Source: Sphingomonas sp. IBVSS2
GTDB taxonomy: Bacteria; Pseudomonadota; Alphaproteobacteria; Sphingomonadales; Sphingomonadaceae
Length of the DNA stretch: 64,000 nt
Assembly: GCF_002127225.1 (NCBI RefSeq)
Contig: NZ_NFUR01000003.1
Location: 434,001 to 498,000, forward strand
Direction: 5' to 3'
Under the pieces are notes generated by a model. That model was not told the origin of the DNA. It saw only the letters and a program-made list of their open reading frames with translations, and made no database searches. Position numbers and translations under genes: made by a program. Of the stretch, positions 44,550 through 53,091 are shown piece by piece. Numbering within the stretch: position 1 is the stretch's first letter; each line of letters starts with the position of its first letter.

Positions 44550-45857
44550 ATGGCCGACCACGCGACTTCCTCAGACCCGCAGGTCCAGCGCCAGCTCGAC
44601 CGGCTGGGCGCGCTCTCGCCCGGTGCCGATATCCTCGGGCTCGAGCGCATCACGCGGCTGCTCGAGCGCATCGGCAACCCGCAACTGGCGCTGCCGCCGG
44701 TGCTCCATGTCGCAGGCACCAACGGCAAGGGCTCCACCTGCGCCTTTCTGCGCGCCGCGATCGAGGCCGCCGGCATGCGCGCGCATGTCTATTCGAGCCC
44801 GCATCTCGTGCGCTTCAACGAACGGATCCGGCTCGCCGGCGCGCTGATCGAAGACGCCATGCTCGCGCCGCTGCTCGAGGAAGTGCTCGATGCTGGTGGC
44901 GATATCGGCGCGAGCTTCTTCGAAGTGACAACCGCCGCCGCCTTCCTCGCCTTTGCGCGCGTGCCGGCAGATGCGCTGATCCTCGAGGTCGGCCTGGGCG
45001 GGCGGCTCGATGCCACCAATGTCGTGGCGCGGCCGGCAGTGACCGGCATCGCCCAGCTCGGCATCGACCATCAGGCGTTCCTGGGCGACACGCTGGAACA
45101 GATCGCCGCGGAGAAGGCGGGCATCGCCAAGCCGGGCGTGCCGCTGGTGACGATGCGCTACGCCCCGCATATCGCCGAGATCGTCGCGGCCGCCGGCGCA
45201 CCGGTGTTCGCACAGGGGGCCGCGTGGGACTTCGAGGTCCATGGCGACCGGCTCCACTATCGCGATGCCCGCGGCGCGGTGGAGACCCCCCTCCCGGCCC
45301 TTGCCGGGCCGCACCAGCCCGCCAACCTCTCGCTCGCCATCGCGATGCTGCGGCACCAGCAGGCCTTGGCCGTGCCTGACGAGGCGCTTGGCGCAGCCCC
45401 TCGCAACGCCCGCTGGCCCGCGCGCATGCAGAAGCTGGGTGACGGGCCGCTGCTTCACCTCCTGCCCCGGGGCAGCGAATTGTGGCTCGACGGCGGGCAC
45501 AATGAAGCCGCCGCCATGGCGGTGAGCGCCGCGCTGGCCCAGCTCGCGCGGGGCCGCCCGGTGCAGCTCGTGCTGGGCATGCTCGCCAACAAGGACGCCC
45601 AGGGCCTGCTCGCGCCCTTTGCGCAGCTTGCCGCCGGGTTGCATGCGGTGCCGGTCCCGGGACATGAACACCATGTGCCGGCACGACTTGCCGAAGCGGC
45701 GCGGATGCTCGGCATCCCGCACGCGTCGGTGGCGCCCGACGTACCGGGCGCACTCGCCGCCATCGCCCGCGAAGGCGGCGCGCCGGTGGTGCTGGTGCTG
45801 GGCTCGCTATACCTGGCCGGCACCGTGCTCGAGGCGAACGGGGAATTGCCCGACTAA
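44550..45857 (+). CDS. folC: Folylpolyglutamate synthase / dihydrofolate synthase
   Basis: A 435-residue Mur-ligase-like enzyme adding glutamate to (dihydro)folates. P-loop GTNGKGSTCAFL, the LVRFNERIRLAG motif, GLGGRLDATNV, and ELWLDGGHNEAAA. The ATG at 44550 is preferred over an in-frame GTG at 44547; the ribosome site GAGAGGAA comes from the repeat upstream. It follows accD after 113 bp. Confidence 0.95.
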   Translation: MADHATSSDPQVQRQLDRLGALSPGADILGLERITRLLERIGNPQLALPPVLHVAGTNGKGSTCAFLRAAIEAAGMRAHVYSSPHLVRFNERIRLAGALIEDAMLAPLLEEVLDAGGDIGASFFEVTTAAAFLAFARVPADALILEVGLGGRLDATNVVARPAVTGIAQLGIDHQAFLGDTLEQIAAEKAGIAKPGVPLVTMRYAPHIAEIVAAAGAPVFAQGAAWDFEVHGDRLHYRDARGAVETPLPALAGPHQPANLSLAIAMLRHQQALAVPDEALGAAPRNARWPARMQKLGDGPLLHLLPRGSELWLDGGHNEAAAMAVSAALAQLARGRPVQLVLGMLANKDAQGLLAPFAQLAAGLHAVPVPGHEHHVPARLAEAARMLGIPHASVAPDVPGALAAIAREGGAPVVLVLGSLYLAGTVLEANGELPD

Positions 45858-45960
45858 TCCCCTTCCCGCCCTCCCCGCGAGAGCAGCCCCTTCCCACTAG
45901 ATGTCGATTGGCCATCGGCCTCTTCCGGAGACGGCCCTGTGCTTTCACGAGGTAACGAAT

Positions 45961-46044
45961 ATGGACGGGTCCTTCGGGCAGCCGTGCCCCGCCTGCGGCA
46001 AACCGTCCGCCACAAACGGCTCTATTGCGATTGACTATCAATAG
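45961..46044 (+). CDS. Possible 27-residue CxxC microprotein
   Basis: A short open frame with a GAGGT-type site before the ATG. It encodes MDGSFGQPCPACGKPSATNG and a short tail; the CPACGK looks like half a zinc ribbon. Its last codons overlap the palindrome at 46028-46044. It may be a real leader peptide or small protein, or chance. Confidence 0.3.
   Translation: MDGSFGQPCPACGKPSATNGSIAIDYQ
46028..46044. promoter_or_regulatory. Palindrome upstream of the DUF6628 gene, possible Fur-type operator
   Basis: CGATTGA-CTA-TCAATAG is a 7-3-7 inverted repeat with 6 of 7 positions paired, in an AT-rich patch 41 bp before the next start. The ATTGA...TCAAT core resembles Fur-box-like operators, but the match is by eye and the spacing is not the canonical 19-bp form. 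Confidence 0.4.
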
Positions 46045-46084
46045 CGAATGCGCAAGATTTCCGATCACAGCGATCGGAGTCCCC

Positions 46085-46510
46085 ATGACCGTCAGTGCCA
46101 CGCTCACCGCCCTGCCCGAACTCCAGCCCGAAGACCCCGGCGCGCGGCTGCTCCTGTTCGGCGTGCGCCAGATGGGCGCGCACGGCATCCATGACGCCTG
46201 CACCGCGCACGCCTTCGTCACGGCGTTCGGCAAGAGCTTCCGGCGCCCGCTGGTGCTGCTGCGCGCGCTGATGCAGGAGATGTCGGCGATGTCGGCCGGG
46301 CCGATCCAGATCGCGCCCTGGTGCTGCGCGCGGATGACCGGGGCGGAGTCCGCGCTGCTCCAGGTGCTCGGCCGGGTGCGCACCCAGCCCCAGGTCTCGG
46401 CGGTGCTGCTCGCCGACATGCTGGGCGTGCGCGATGCGACGGGCGTGCTGATCACTGCCCATGCCCTTGCCAACAGCTTCGCCGATATGGGGCTGGCGCT
46501 CGATCAGTGA
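46085..46510 (+). CDS. DUF6628-like protein
   Basis: A 141-residue soluble protein without signal peptide. It resembles a sphingomonad family I know as DUF6628: ARLLLFGVRQMGAHGIHDA at the start, FRRPLVLLRALM, and the double-Cys APWCCARMTGAE. The adjacent Cys pair could bind metal or a cofactor. CGGAGT precedes the ATG at 46085; an upstream in-frame start at 46025 is less likely. It overlaps the convergent DUF2939-like gene by 7 bp. Function unknown. Confidence 0.7.
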   Translation: MTVSATLTALPELQPEDPGARLLLFGVRQMGAHGIHDACTAHAFVTAFGKSFRRPLVLLRALMQEMSAMSAGPIQIAPWCCARMTGAESALLQVLGRVRTQPQVSAVLLADMLGVRDATGVLITAHALANSFADMGLALDQ

Positions 46511-46992
46511 AACGCGTCGGGCGGCAGCCTGAGGTCGGTCAGCACCCAGTTCGCGCCGTGCAGCCGGAACTCCAGCGCCGCTCCGTCCTTGCGGGTCAGC
46601 AGGAACCGGCCGAAGGCGACGCGGCGATAGCGCATTTCGTTCGCCTTGAGCTTGATCGTGTCCGGGCGCGGCGTCTCGGCCAATGGCGCCGCCGCGAAGA
46701 TGAAGCGCATCCCTTCGGGCGAGACCGCCGCATCGACCACCGTATCGGCGATCCCGGCACGAACCAGCGCCCCCAGCACGCCGCCGCCCTCGGCGCCCGT
46801 CCGCGCCGAAAGCTGGGCCTTCACGCTTTCCCGCACCATCGGGAAATCGATATGGCGCGCCAGCGCGTCGATGTCGCGTGCCTCGGCCGCGTGCTTCATC
46901 TGCCACAGCGTGTAATAGGGCGACCCCCACACCCAGCCGCCGGCGGCGAACAGGACCAGGGCCAGCAGCGCGATCTGCCAGCGCTTCTTCAT
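46504..46992 (-). CDS. DUF2939-like membrane-anchored protein
   Basis: A 162-residue protein with a single N-terminal helix (IALLALVLFAAGGWVWG), then a periplasmic domain with SPYYTLWQMKHAAEARDIDALARHIDFPMVRES, the DUF2939 pattern. The C-terminal half is beta-rich (FRLHGANWVLTDLRL). Its start overlaps the TPR gene stop by 4 bp. Role unknown. Confidence 0.75.
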   Translation of the reverse strand: MKKRWQIALLALVLFAAGGWVWGSPYYTLWQMKHAAEARDIDALARHIDFPMVRESVKAQLSARTGAEGGGVLGALVRAGIADTVVDAAVSPEGMRFIFAAAPLAETPRPDTIKLKANEMRYRRVAFGRFLLTRKDGAALEFRLHGANWVLTDLRLPPDAFH

Positions 46993-47750
46993 GCCGTCAC
47001 GCCCTTCGAACGCAGCCCCGCCAGCGCCTCCGTCGCCCAGCGATACATGTCCGCCTCCGCCGCGCGCTGCTGGCGATCCATGCGCTTCATGCGTTTCTCC
47101 ACTTCCTCGAGCACCACCAGCGCCTTGCGATCCCAGCCCTGCGCGATCAGCAGCGCGGCATAGCGGCAGCGCGCCTCCTCGCCCGGCATGCGGGTGACGA
47201 CATCGGCATAGAGTTCCAGCGCTTCCTCCGCACGGCCGAGATGCTCGAGCAGCTTGGCACGCAACAGGATCCGGCGATCCCGATCGCTCTGGCTGAGCGG
47301 CTCGGGCGCCGCGTCGATCAGCGCCAGCGCCTCCTTGCCCTGGCCGGTCTCGTAGAGCGCGTCGGCGAGCTTGCCCTGGGTCCGCACATCGGGCTCGCCC
47401 GCGGTCATCCGGATCGATTCGCGGTAGAGCGCCACCGCCTCGCCGTGGCGGCCGAGCGCGGCCAGCGCGTCGGCGACGCGCAGCCGGTTGGCGGCGGTGT
47501 CGGCGAGGTCGAGCGCATCGCGGGCGGCGCGCAGCTCGCGCTCGGGATCGAGGGCCGACACCGCCTTGGCGCGGACGGTGCGCACATGGCGGTTCTGGCC
47601 CAGGCCGGGCAGGATCTCGACGAAGAAATAGGCGATGGCGCTGACCACGGGCAGGAAGATCAGCGCGGTTACCCACATCGGATTGCCGCCGCGCCGCATC
47701 AGATGGACGATGCACGCCACCTGCAAGCCGATGATCAGCAGATAGGGCAT
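46989..47750 (-). CDS. Membrane-anchored TPR protein
   Basis: A 253-residue protein with two N-terminal membrane helices (LLIIGLQVACIVHLM and MWVTALIFLPVVSAIAYFFVEIL), then TPR-like repeats (ADALAALGRHGEAVALYRESIR, LADALYETGQGKEALALIDAAP, AKLLEHLGRAEEALELYADVV) and a basic end. It overlaps AmpG-like by 1 bp and DUF2939 by 4 bp, so the three are one operon. Confidence 0.8.
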   Translation of the reverse strand: MPYLLIIGLQVACIVHLMRRGGNPMWVTALIFLPVVSAIAYFFVEILPGLGQNRHVRTVRAKAVSALDPERELRAARDALDLADTAANRLRVADALAALGRHGEAVALYRESIRMTAGEPDVRTQGKLADALYETGQGKEALALIDAAPEPLSQSDRDRRILLRAKLLEHLGRAEEALELYADVVTRMPGEEARCRYAALLIAQGWDRKALVVLEEVEKRMKRMDRQQRAAEADMYRWATEALAGLRSKGVTA

Positions 47751-49411
47751 CAGGCGCCCGCGCCTTCCGGCGTGGAGGCGATCGGCTCGCCCTTGGGCAG
47801 CGGCGCCGGGCGCCACCATTCGATCAGCACCAGCACCACCGCGATCATGCCGAGCCCGGCGGTCACGTAGAAGATGTTGGCATAGCCGTGCTTCTCGATC
47901 GCCTCGCCCACCGCGGCACGGCCCAGCGCGCCGACGAGGAAGGTCATCGAGGAGAGCAGCGCATATTGCACCGCGCTGTACTCGCGCGAAGTGATCGAGG
48001 AGATATAGGCGATGAAGGCGGTGCCCGCGAGCCCGCCCGCGATGTTCTCGCCCGAAATCGCCAGCATCAACCGGATCATCCGCGGCTCGATGCCGATATG
48101 GTCCAGCAGGAACAGATGCGCGAACCCGTCGATCCACGGCCCGCCCAGCGCGAGATCGGCATAGAGCAGGTTCGACGCCGCCGCGACGATGCCGCCCACC
48201 AACAGGGTCGGCAGCCGGCCGATCGACGCGAGCATCAGCCCGCCGACCGCCACGCCCAGGATCGTCATGATCACGCCGAAAACCTTGGACGCGAAGGCGA
48301 CCTGGTCGTTCGTATAGTGGAGGAAATCGAGATAGAAGGGGAAGGCGAAGGGCGCCCAGATCGAATCGGCGATCCGATAGACCAGGATCAGCGCGAGGAC
48401 GAGGATCGCGCCCCAGCGCAGCCGCTGAACGATCTCGGCGAGCGGCAGGATCAGCGCGCGATAGCTGTGGTTGGCGGCGGCGCGCAGCGCGCTCGGCGCA
48501 AGGTCGGTGCCTTCTACGTGCCGAGGCAGCCGGTTGGTCCAGCCCGCGACCAGTGCCGGCAGGATGACGGTCGCGACGATGATCCACGGCCCCCAGACCT
48601 GGGTGAACGCCCCCGCAGACGGCGCCGGCACGCCAGGCACCGGCGGGCGCAGCGCTGCGATCATGAAGCTGCCGAGCATGTAGATCGCCCAGGCCCAGCA
48701 CACCGCCACGATCCCCAGCGCGACGGCACGCTGGCCCGCGGCGGGCACCGAATGGCCGGCCAGCGGCGAAGCCTCGTCGGCGGCGTTGCGCTCGGCCTCG
48801 GGCGTGAACAGCGTCATCACCAGCGCGCCGATCATCACCACGCCGAAGCCGATATAGACGGTCGGCCAGCTCACCCGCGCCGCCAGGATCAGCGCCAGGG
48901 CGCCGCCGGTGAGCGCCGCCAGCCGGTTGCCAAGCTGGTAGATCGCCGAGAGCAGGTCGACCGTCGCCGATTCGTCGGCGATCTCGATACGCCAGGCGTC
49001 GATCACGACGTCCTGGGTCGCGGAGAGGAAGGCGGCGATCACCGCCAGGCCGGCAAAGCTGCCGATCGCGGTCAGCGGATCGGTGAGCGCCAGCCCGCAG
49101 AGCAGCACCGCCAGCCCGGCCTGGCAGAGCACCAGCCAGGAGCGGCGCCGGCCCAATTGCCCGATCAACGGCAGCCGCGCCCGGTCGACCAGCGGCGACC
49201 ACAGGAACTTGAAGGCATAGGCCAGGCCGATCCACGAGAGCACGCCGATCGTGGCCAGGCTCACCTTGAGCTCGCCCAGCCAGGCGTTGAGCGTGCCGAT
49301 CAGCAGCACGAAGGGCAGGCCGGACGCGAATCCCAGCACCAGCATCGCCGCCGTCTTGCGGTTGCGCGTCGCCGCGCGCAGCAGCGCCCAGCCTTTCAAT
49401 TTGTCGCTCAC
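47750..49411 (-). CDS. ampG: AmpG-like MFS permease (muropeptide transporter family)
   Basis: A 553-residue membrane protein of 12-14 helices. AmpG features: [19 protein letters not shown] near the start, [30 protein letters not shown] and [13 protein letters not shown]. AmpG imports anhydro-muropeptides for cell-wall recycling and beta-lactamase induction. GTG at 49411 is chosen (GAGGG at 7 nt); the in-frame upstream ATG would add non-conserved residues. It shares a stop/start with the TPR gene. Substrate not proven by sequence. Confidence 0.85.
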   Translation of the reverse strand: MSDKLKGWALLRAATRNRKTAAMLVLGFASGLPFVLLIGTLNAWLGELKVSLATIGVLSWIGLAYAFKFLWSPLVDRARLPLIGQLGRRRSWLVLCQAGLAVLLCGLALTDPLTAIGSFAGLAVIAAFLSATQDVVIDAWRIEIADESATVDLLSAIYQLGNRLAALTGGALALILAARVSWPTVYIGFGVVMIGALVMTLFTPEAERNAADEASPLAGHSVPAAGQRAVALGIVAVCWAWAIYMLGSFMIAALRPPVPGVPAPSAGAFTQVWGPWIIVATVILPALVAGWTNRLPRHVEGTDLAPSALRAAANHSYRALILPLAEIVQRLRWGAILVLALILVYRIADSIWAPFAFPFYLDFLHYTNDQVAFASKVFGVIMTILGVAVGGLMLASIGRLPTLLVGGIVAAASNLLYADLALGGPWIDGFAHLFLLDHIGIEPRMIRLMLAISGENIAGGLAGTAFIAYISSITSREYSAVQYALLSSMTFLVGALGRAAVGEAIEKHGYANIFYVTAGLGMIAVVLVLIEWWRPAPLPKGEPIASTPEGAGA

Positions 49412-49478
49412 CTTGCACCCTCGCTGTGTTGGGTGGAAACTAGCCGAAAATAACGGGAAGGCCAGAGGAGAGCATGGC

Positions 49479-50603
49479 ATGAACGCGCCGACCGAAGGAC
49501 AATTGGCGTTGGCGGGAACCCTGGCCAGGGGCGGATCGCGCGGCGAGGGCGAGATCGCGCATGTCGCGGCCTCGGTCTATACCAGCGCCGAGCGTTTCGC
49601 CGCCGAGCAGGCCGGCATCTTCGCGCGCCTGCCCCTGGTGATCGCCCCCTCCGCGTTGCTCCCCGAACCCAATATGGCGATCCCGCATGACGGCTTCGGC
49701 AAGCCGTTGCTGATCACCCGCGACAAGTCGGGCGAGGCGCATGTCTTCCTCAACGTCTGCCGGCATCGCGGCACCCGCCTCGTCGAAGGCTGCGATCCGG
49801 TGAAGGGCGGGCGCCTGGTCTGCCCCTATCATGCCTGGACCTATGCGCTCGACGGCAAGCTGATCGGCCTCCCCCGCCCCGACACCTTCCCCGGTCTCGA
49901 CAAGGGCGCGTACGGCCTCAAGCGCCTGCCCACGCACGAAGCGGGCGGCCTCATCTGGTTTTCCTTCGCCGAGGAAGCCGATTTCGCCGAGGCGGAGACG
50001 CTGGCGCGCGATTTCGAAGCGTTCGATCTGGCCGGCCAGCACCTGTTCCGCCGCCGCACCCATATGGTGCAGGCGAACTGGAAGCTGATCATGGATGCCT
50101 TTCTCGAAGGCTATCACATTCAGCGGCTCCATGCCGACACGATCGCGCCCTTCTTCAAGGACGGCGTATCCACCGCCGACACGATCGGCCCGCACCAGCG
50201 CTCGGCAGTGGGGCGCGAAGCCGCGCTCGCGGCGCTTTCCTCAAGCGACTGGGCAACGCTGCGCGCGGCGATCACCTACACCTACCAGATGTTCCCCGGC
50301 ACGGTGCTGGTGGTGAGCCCCGACTATATCAACCTGATGGTGCTGATGCCCCAGTCCGAGGGGTGCGTGCTGGTCGAGGATTTCATGCTGATCCCGGAGC
50401 CGCCCGCCAACGAGAAGGCGCTCGCCCATTGGGAGCGCAGCTGGGAACTGCTCGACGGCGGGGTCTTCGCCTCGGAGGATTTCCGCGCCTGCGAACTCGG
50501 CCAGCAGGGCCTCGCCTCGGGCGCGATCGAGCGCGTGACGCTCGGCACGCTCGAACTCGGCATCCGCCATTTCCACGATGCGGTGAACGCCAGGATCCGG
50601 TAG
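49479..50603 (+). CDS. Rieske [2Fe-2S] aromatic-ring-hydroxylating oxygenase, alpha-subunit type
   Basis: A 374-residue oxygenase. Rieske ligands Cys94/His96 (VCRHRG) and Cys115/His118 (CPYHAWTY). Mononuclear iron site with the His pair in [13 protein letters not shown]. No ferredoxin, reductase or beta subunit gene is adjacent, so electron donors are elsewhere. The ATG at 49479 has AGGAG about 8 nt upstream. It diverges from ampG. Substrate unknown; homologues act on aromatics, quaternary amines and carnitine-type compounds. Confidence 0.88.
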   Translation: MNAPTEGQLALAGTLARGGSRGEGEIAHVAASVYTSAERFAAEQAGIFARLPLVIAPSALLPEPNMAIPHDGFGKPLLITRDKSGEAHVFLNVCRHRGTRLVEGCDPVKGGRLVCPYHAWTYALDGKLIGLPRPDTFPGLDKGAYGLKRLPTHEAGGLIWFSFAEEADFAEAETLARDFEAFDLAGQHLFRRRTHMVQANWKLIMDAFLEGYHIQRLHADTIAPFFKDGVSTADTIGPHQRSAVGREAALAALSSSDWATLRAAITYTYQMFPGTVLVVSPDYINLMVLMPQSEGCVLVEDFMLIPEPPANEKALAHWERSWELLDGGVFASEDFRACELGQQGLASGAIERVTLGTLELGIRHFHDAVNARIR

Positions 50604-50681
50604 AATCCGGAAAGGAATTCCTCAGGATTTCGCGTGTCCGGCCTCCCGCCTACCTATGAGGTAGTTCGAGAGGATCACCCG

Positions 50682-50831
50682 ATGTCGCTTCGATTGCCGC
50701 CCAAGGAACTGCTCGAAACCAGCGACGAACCCCGCCTGCCGCGCGGCACCGGGCTGCTGATCGCGCTCGGCATCGGCGCGGTGAGCTGGGCGATCGTCGT
50801 CGCCGCAGCGCTGATCCTGCTGCGCTACTAG
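50682..50831 (+). CDS. Small single-helix membrane protein
   Basis: A 49-residue protein with a polar start (SLRLPPKELLETSDEPRLPRG) and one membrane helix (TGLLIALGIGAVSWAIVVAAALILL). GAGAGGATC precedes the ATG at 50682. It converges with the receiver gene, and a single CTAG supplies both stop codons. No family known. Confidence 0.65.
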   Translation: MSLRLPPKELLETSDEPRLPRGTGLLIALGIGAVSWAIVVAAALILLRY

Positions 50832-51259
50832 GCCGGACTCAGGAACAGGCTGAAGCTGCCCGGCAGCCGTCTGGGCGCCCGGGTTCCCTCCAGCGCTGCC
50901 TCGATCGCCGTGATCGCCGCGAGCAAGTCGCGCTGCGGATAGGGTTTGGCGAGGCATCCCGCCGCGAGCGCCCGCGCTTCCTGGGGAAAGCTTCCCGTCA
51001 CGAACAGCACCGGCAGTCCACGCCCCTGCGCCGCACGCGCCACCTCCACACCGCTGCCATCGGCCAGGCTCACGTCCGCCAGCACCAGATCCAGCCCGGC
51101 ATCCGCCGCGATCACGCGCAACGCCTCGGCGACCGTGTCCACCGTCGCCGCCACGGCGAAGCCTTCGCCCGTCAGGAAATGTTCCGTGTCGAAGGCGACC
51201 AGCGGCTCGTCCTCCACCACCAGCAACCGCTCGATCCGCCGCTTCTTCCGCCCGAACAT
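50828..51259 (-). CDS. Stand-alone response-regulator receiver protein
   Basis: A 143-residue CheY-like receiver without output domain. Acidic E16/D17 (VVEDEPL), phospho-acceptor D62 (VLADVSL), switch Thr/Ser in FVTGS and K105 (LAKPYP). The basic N-terminus is MFGRKKRRIER. Start either ATG 51259 or the ATG three bases upstream (51262). It resembles single-domain receivers in general-stress or cell-cycle relays of Alphaproteobacteria; partner kinase unknown. It diverges from rluB with about 110 bp between. Confidence 0.85.
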   Translation of the reverse strand: MFGRKKRRIERLLVVEDEPLVAFDTEHFLTGEGFAVAATVDTVAEALRVIAADAGLDLVLADVSLADGSGVEVARAAQGRGLPVLFVTGSFPQEARALAAGCLAKPYPQRDLLAAITAIEAALEGTRAPRRLPGSFSLFLSPA

Positions 51260-51370
51260 CATCTCGCCTGAAAACCCGCCAAGCCACTGAACCCGAGGCG
51301 CTAACGCGCCAATCCCTTTCGAGGGCGCAATAATTTTTGAAGCGACCGCCACAATCGCTATATCGCCCGG

Positions 51371-52552
51371 GTGTCATCATCCAATACCAAAGAAGCGCAG
51401 CGCATCGCCAAGCTGCTGGCCCGTGCCGGAATCGCGTCGCGTCGCGACATCGAGCGCATGATCGTGGACGGGCGAATCGCGCTCGACGGCAAAGTGCTCG
51501 ATACGCCCGCGACACTGCTCACCTCGCTGCGCGGCGTGACCGTCGACGGCAAGCCGGTCGCCGCGCCTGCCCCCGCCCGCCTGTTCCGCTATCACAAGCC
51601 CGCCGGCCTGCTCACCACCGAGCGCGATCCCAAGGGCCGCCCGACCATCTATGATCGCCTGCCCGACGGGCTGCCGCGCGTGATGCCCGTCGGCCGGCTC
51701 GACCTGAGCACCGAGGGCCTGTTGCTGCTCACCACCGACGGCGAGCTGAAACGCGCGCTCGAGCTGCCCGCCACCGGCGTGGAGCGCAGCTACCGGGCCC
51801 GCGCTTATGGCAACGTCACCCAGGCGCAGCTCGAATCGCTGATGCTCGGCGTCGAGATCGAGGGCGTCCGCTACGGCCCGATCAACGCCAATATCGAACG
51901 GCGTACCGGCGCGAACGTGTGGATCGAACTGACCCTGACCGAAGGCAAGAACCGCGAAGTGCGCCGCGTGCTCGAATATCTGGGGCTGGAAGTGAACCGG
52001 CTCATCCGCACCCGCTACGGCCCCTTCTGGCTGGGCGACATGCCTGCGGGCGATGTCGACGAGATCCGCCAGCACGACCTGATCACCTTCCGCACCGTGC
52101 TGTCCCGGCCCGGCGGCGGCAAGGCCGCCTCGAACCTGCAGTTCGCGGCCCGCTCCCGCGCGGTCGAGCCGGCGCCTCGGCCCAAGCCGATCCCCGCGCC
52201 GGGCGGCCGGGAGCCCGAGGGCCGCCGCAAGATCGAGAAGCCCGAGGCGAAGAAGCCGGTCTTCACTGCCCGGGTCACGCCCAGGGCGAAGGACGAGGTC
52301 GCGATCGAGCGCCCCCGTCCGTCCGGCAAGCCCGGTCCCCGCAAGCCGCGCGAGGACGGCGTCGCCAAGCCCGCCCGCGCCGCCCGCGCCCGCGCGCATC
52401 GCGAGACGCAGGAGCCGCGTCCCGGCGATTTTGTCGACCGGCCCAAGGGGCCGCGCGGGCCCGGCAGGGGTACCGGCCGTCCCGGACCCGCCGGTGGCCG
52501 CGCACGGCCCGGCGGCGGCAAGCCCGCTCGCCCGCCAAGGACCCGCAAATGA
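51371..52552 (+). CDS. rluB: 23S rRNA pseudouridine synthase RluB-type with long basic tail
   Basis: A 393-residue RsuA/RluB-family enzyme. S4 RNA-binding domain about 10-70 (RIAKLLARAGIASRRDIERMI), catalytic Asp in VGRLDLSTEGLLLLTTDG, and EGKNREVRRVLEYLG. Residues after about 250 are a Pro/Arg/Lys/Gly-rich tail with no fold, ending RPPRTRK. GTG at 51371 is the start. It overlaps rsmD by 4 bp, linking two 23S/16S modification enzymes. Confidence 0.92.
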   Translation: MSSSNTKEAQRIAKLLARAGIASRRDIERMIVDGRIALDGKVLDTPATLLTSLRGVTVDGKPVAAPAPARLFRYHKPAGLLTTERDPKGRPTIYDRLPDGLPRVMPVGRLDLSTEGLLLLTTDGELKRALELPATGVERSYRARAYGNVTQAQLESLMLGVEIEGVRYGPINANIERRTGANVWIELTLTEGKNREVRRVLEYLGLEVNRLIRTRYGPFWLGDMPAGDVDEIRQHDLITFRTVLSRPGGGKAASNLQFAARSRAVEPAPRPKPIPAPGGREPEGRRKIEKPEAKKPVFTARVTPRAKDEVAIERPRPSGKPGPRKPREDGVAKPARAARARAHRETQEPRPGDFVDRPKGPRGPGRGTGRPGPAGGRARPGGGKPARPPRTRK

Positions 52553-53091
52553 GGATCATCGCCGGGGAATGGCGCGGCCGCCCGCTCGTCGCGCCCAAGG
52601 GAGACACCACGCGCCCCACCGCGGACCGCACGCGCGAGGCGCTCTTCTCGATGCTCGCGAGCCGCCTCGGCAGCTTCGAGGAACTGGCGGTGGCCGACCT
52701 GTTCGCCGGCTCCGGCGCGCTGGGTCTGGAGGCCTTGTCGCGCGGCGCGGCCTCCTGCCTGTTCGTCGAGCAGGACCGCACGGCGCTCGATGCCCTGCGC
52801 GCCAATATCGCCAGACTGGGTGCAAAGGCCGCGGAAGTGCGCGCCGGTTCGGTGCTCTCGCTGGGCCCCGCCCGCGCGCCGCTCGACCTGATCCTGATGG
52901 ATCCGCCCTATGGCACCGGCGCGGGCAGCGTCGCGCTCGACAAGCTCGGGCGGCTCGGCTGGGCGGGCCCGGGCACCTGGATCAGCATCGAGACGTCTCG
53001 CGACGAAGTGCCCGACGTAGCGGGCTTCGTCGCGGACGTCAGCCGCGTGCACGGCAAGGCGCGGCTCACACTGCTGCGGGCAGCGGCCTAG
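52549..53091 (+). CDS. rsmD: 16S rRNA (guanine966-N2)-methyltransferase RsmD
   Basis: A 180-residue Rossmann methyltransferase. MRIIAGEWRGRPL start, TRPTADRTREALFSML, SAM motif DLFAGSGALGLEALSRGA and catalytic DPPYG. It methylates G966 of 16S rRNA during 30S assembly. The ATG overlaps the rluB stop by 4 bp. It converges with the aspartic-protease gene through one CTAG shared as both stop codons. Confidence 0.95.
   Translation: MRIIAGEWRGRPLVAPKGDTTRPTADRTREALFSMLASRLGSFEELAVADLFAGSGALGLEALSRGAASCLFVEQDRTALDALRANIARLGAKAAEVRAGSVLSLGPARAPLDLILMDPPYGTGAGSVALDKLGRLGWAGPGTWISIETSRDEVPDVAGFVADVSRVHGKARLTLLRAAA

Noticed and set aside
45961..46044. Bacterioferritin-associated ferredoxin (Bfd) fragment
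   Set aside because: Only one CxxC and 27 codons; Bfd needs four cysteines over about 60 residues.
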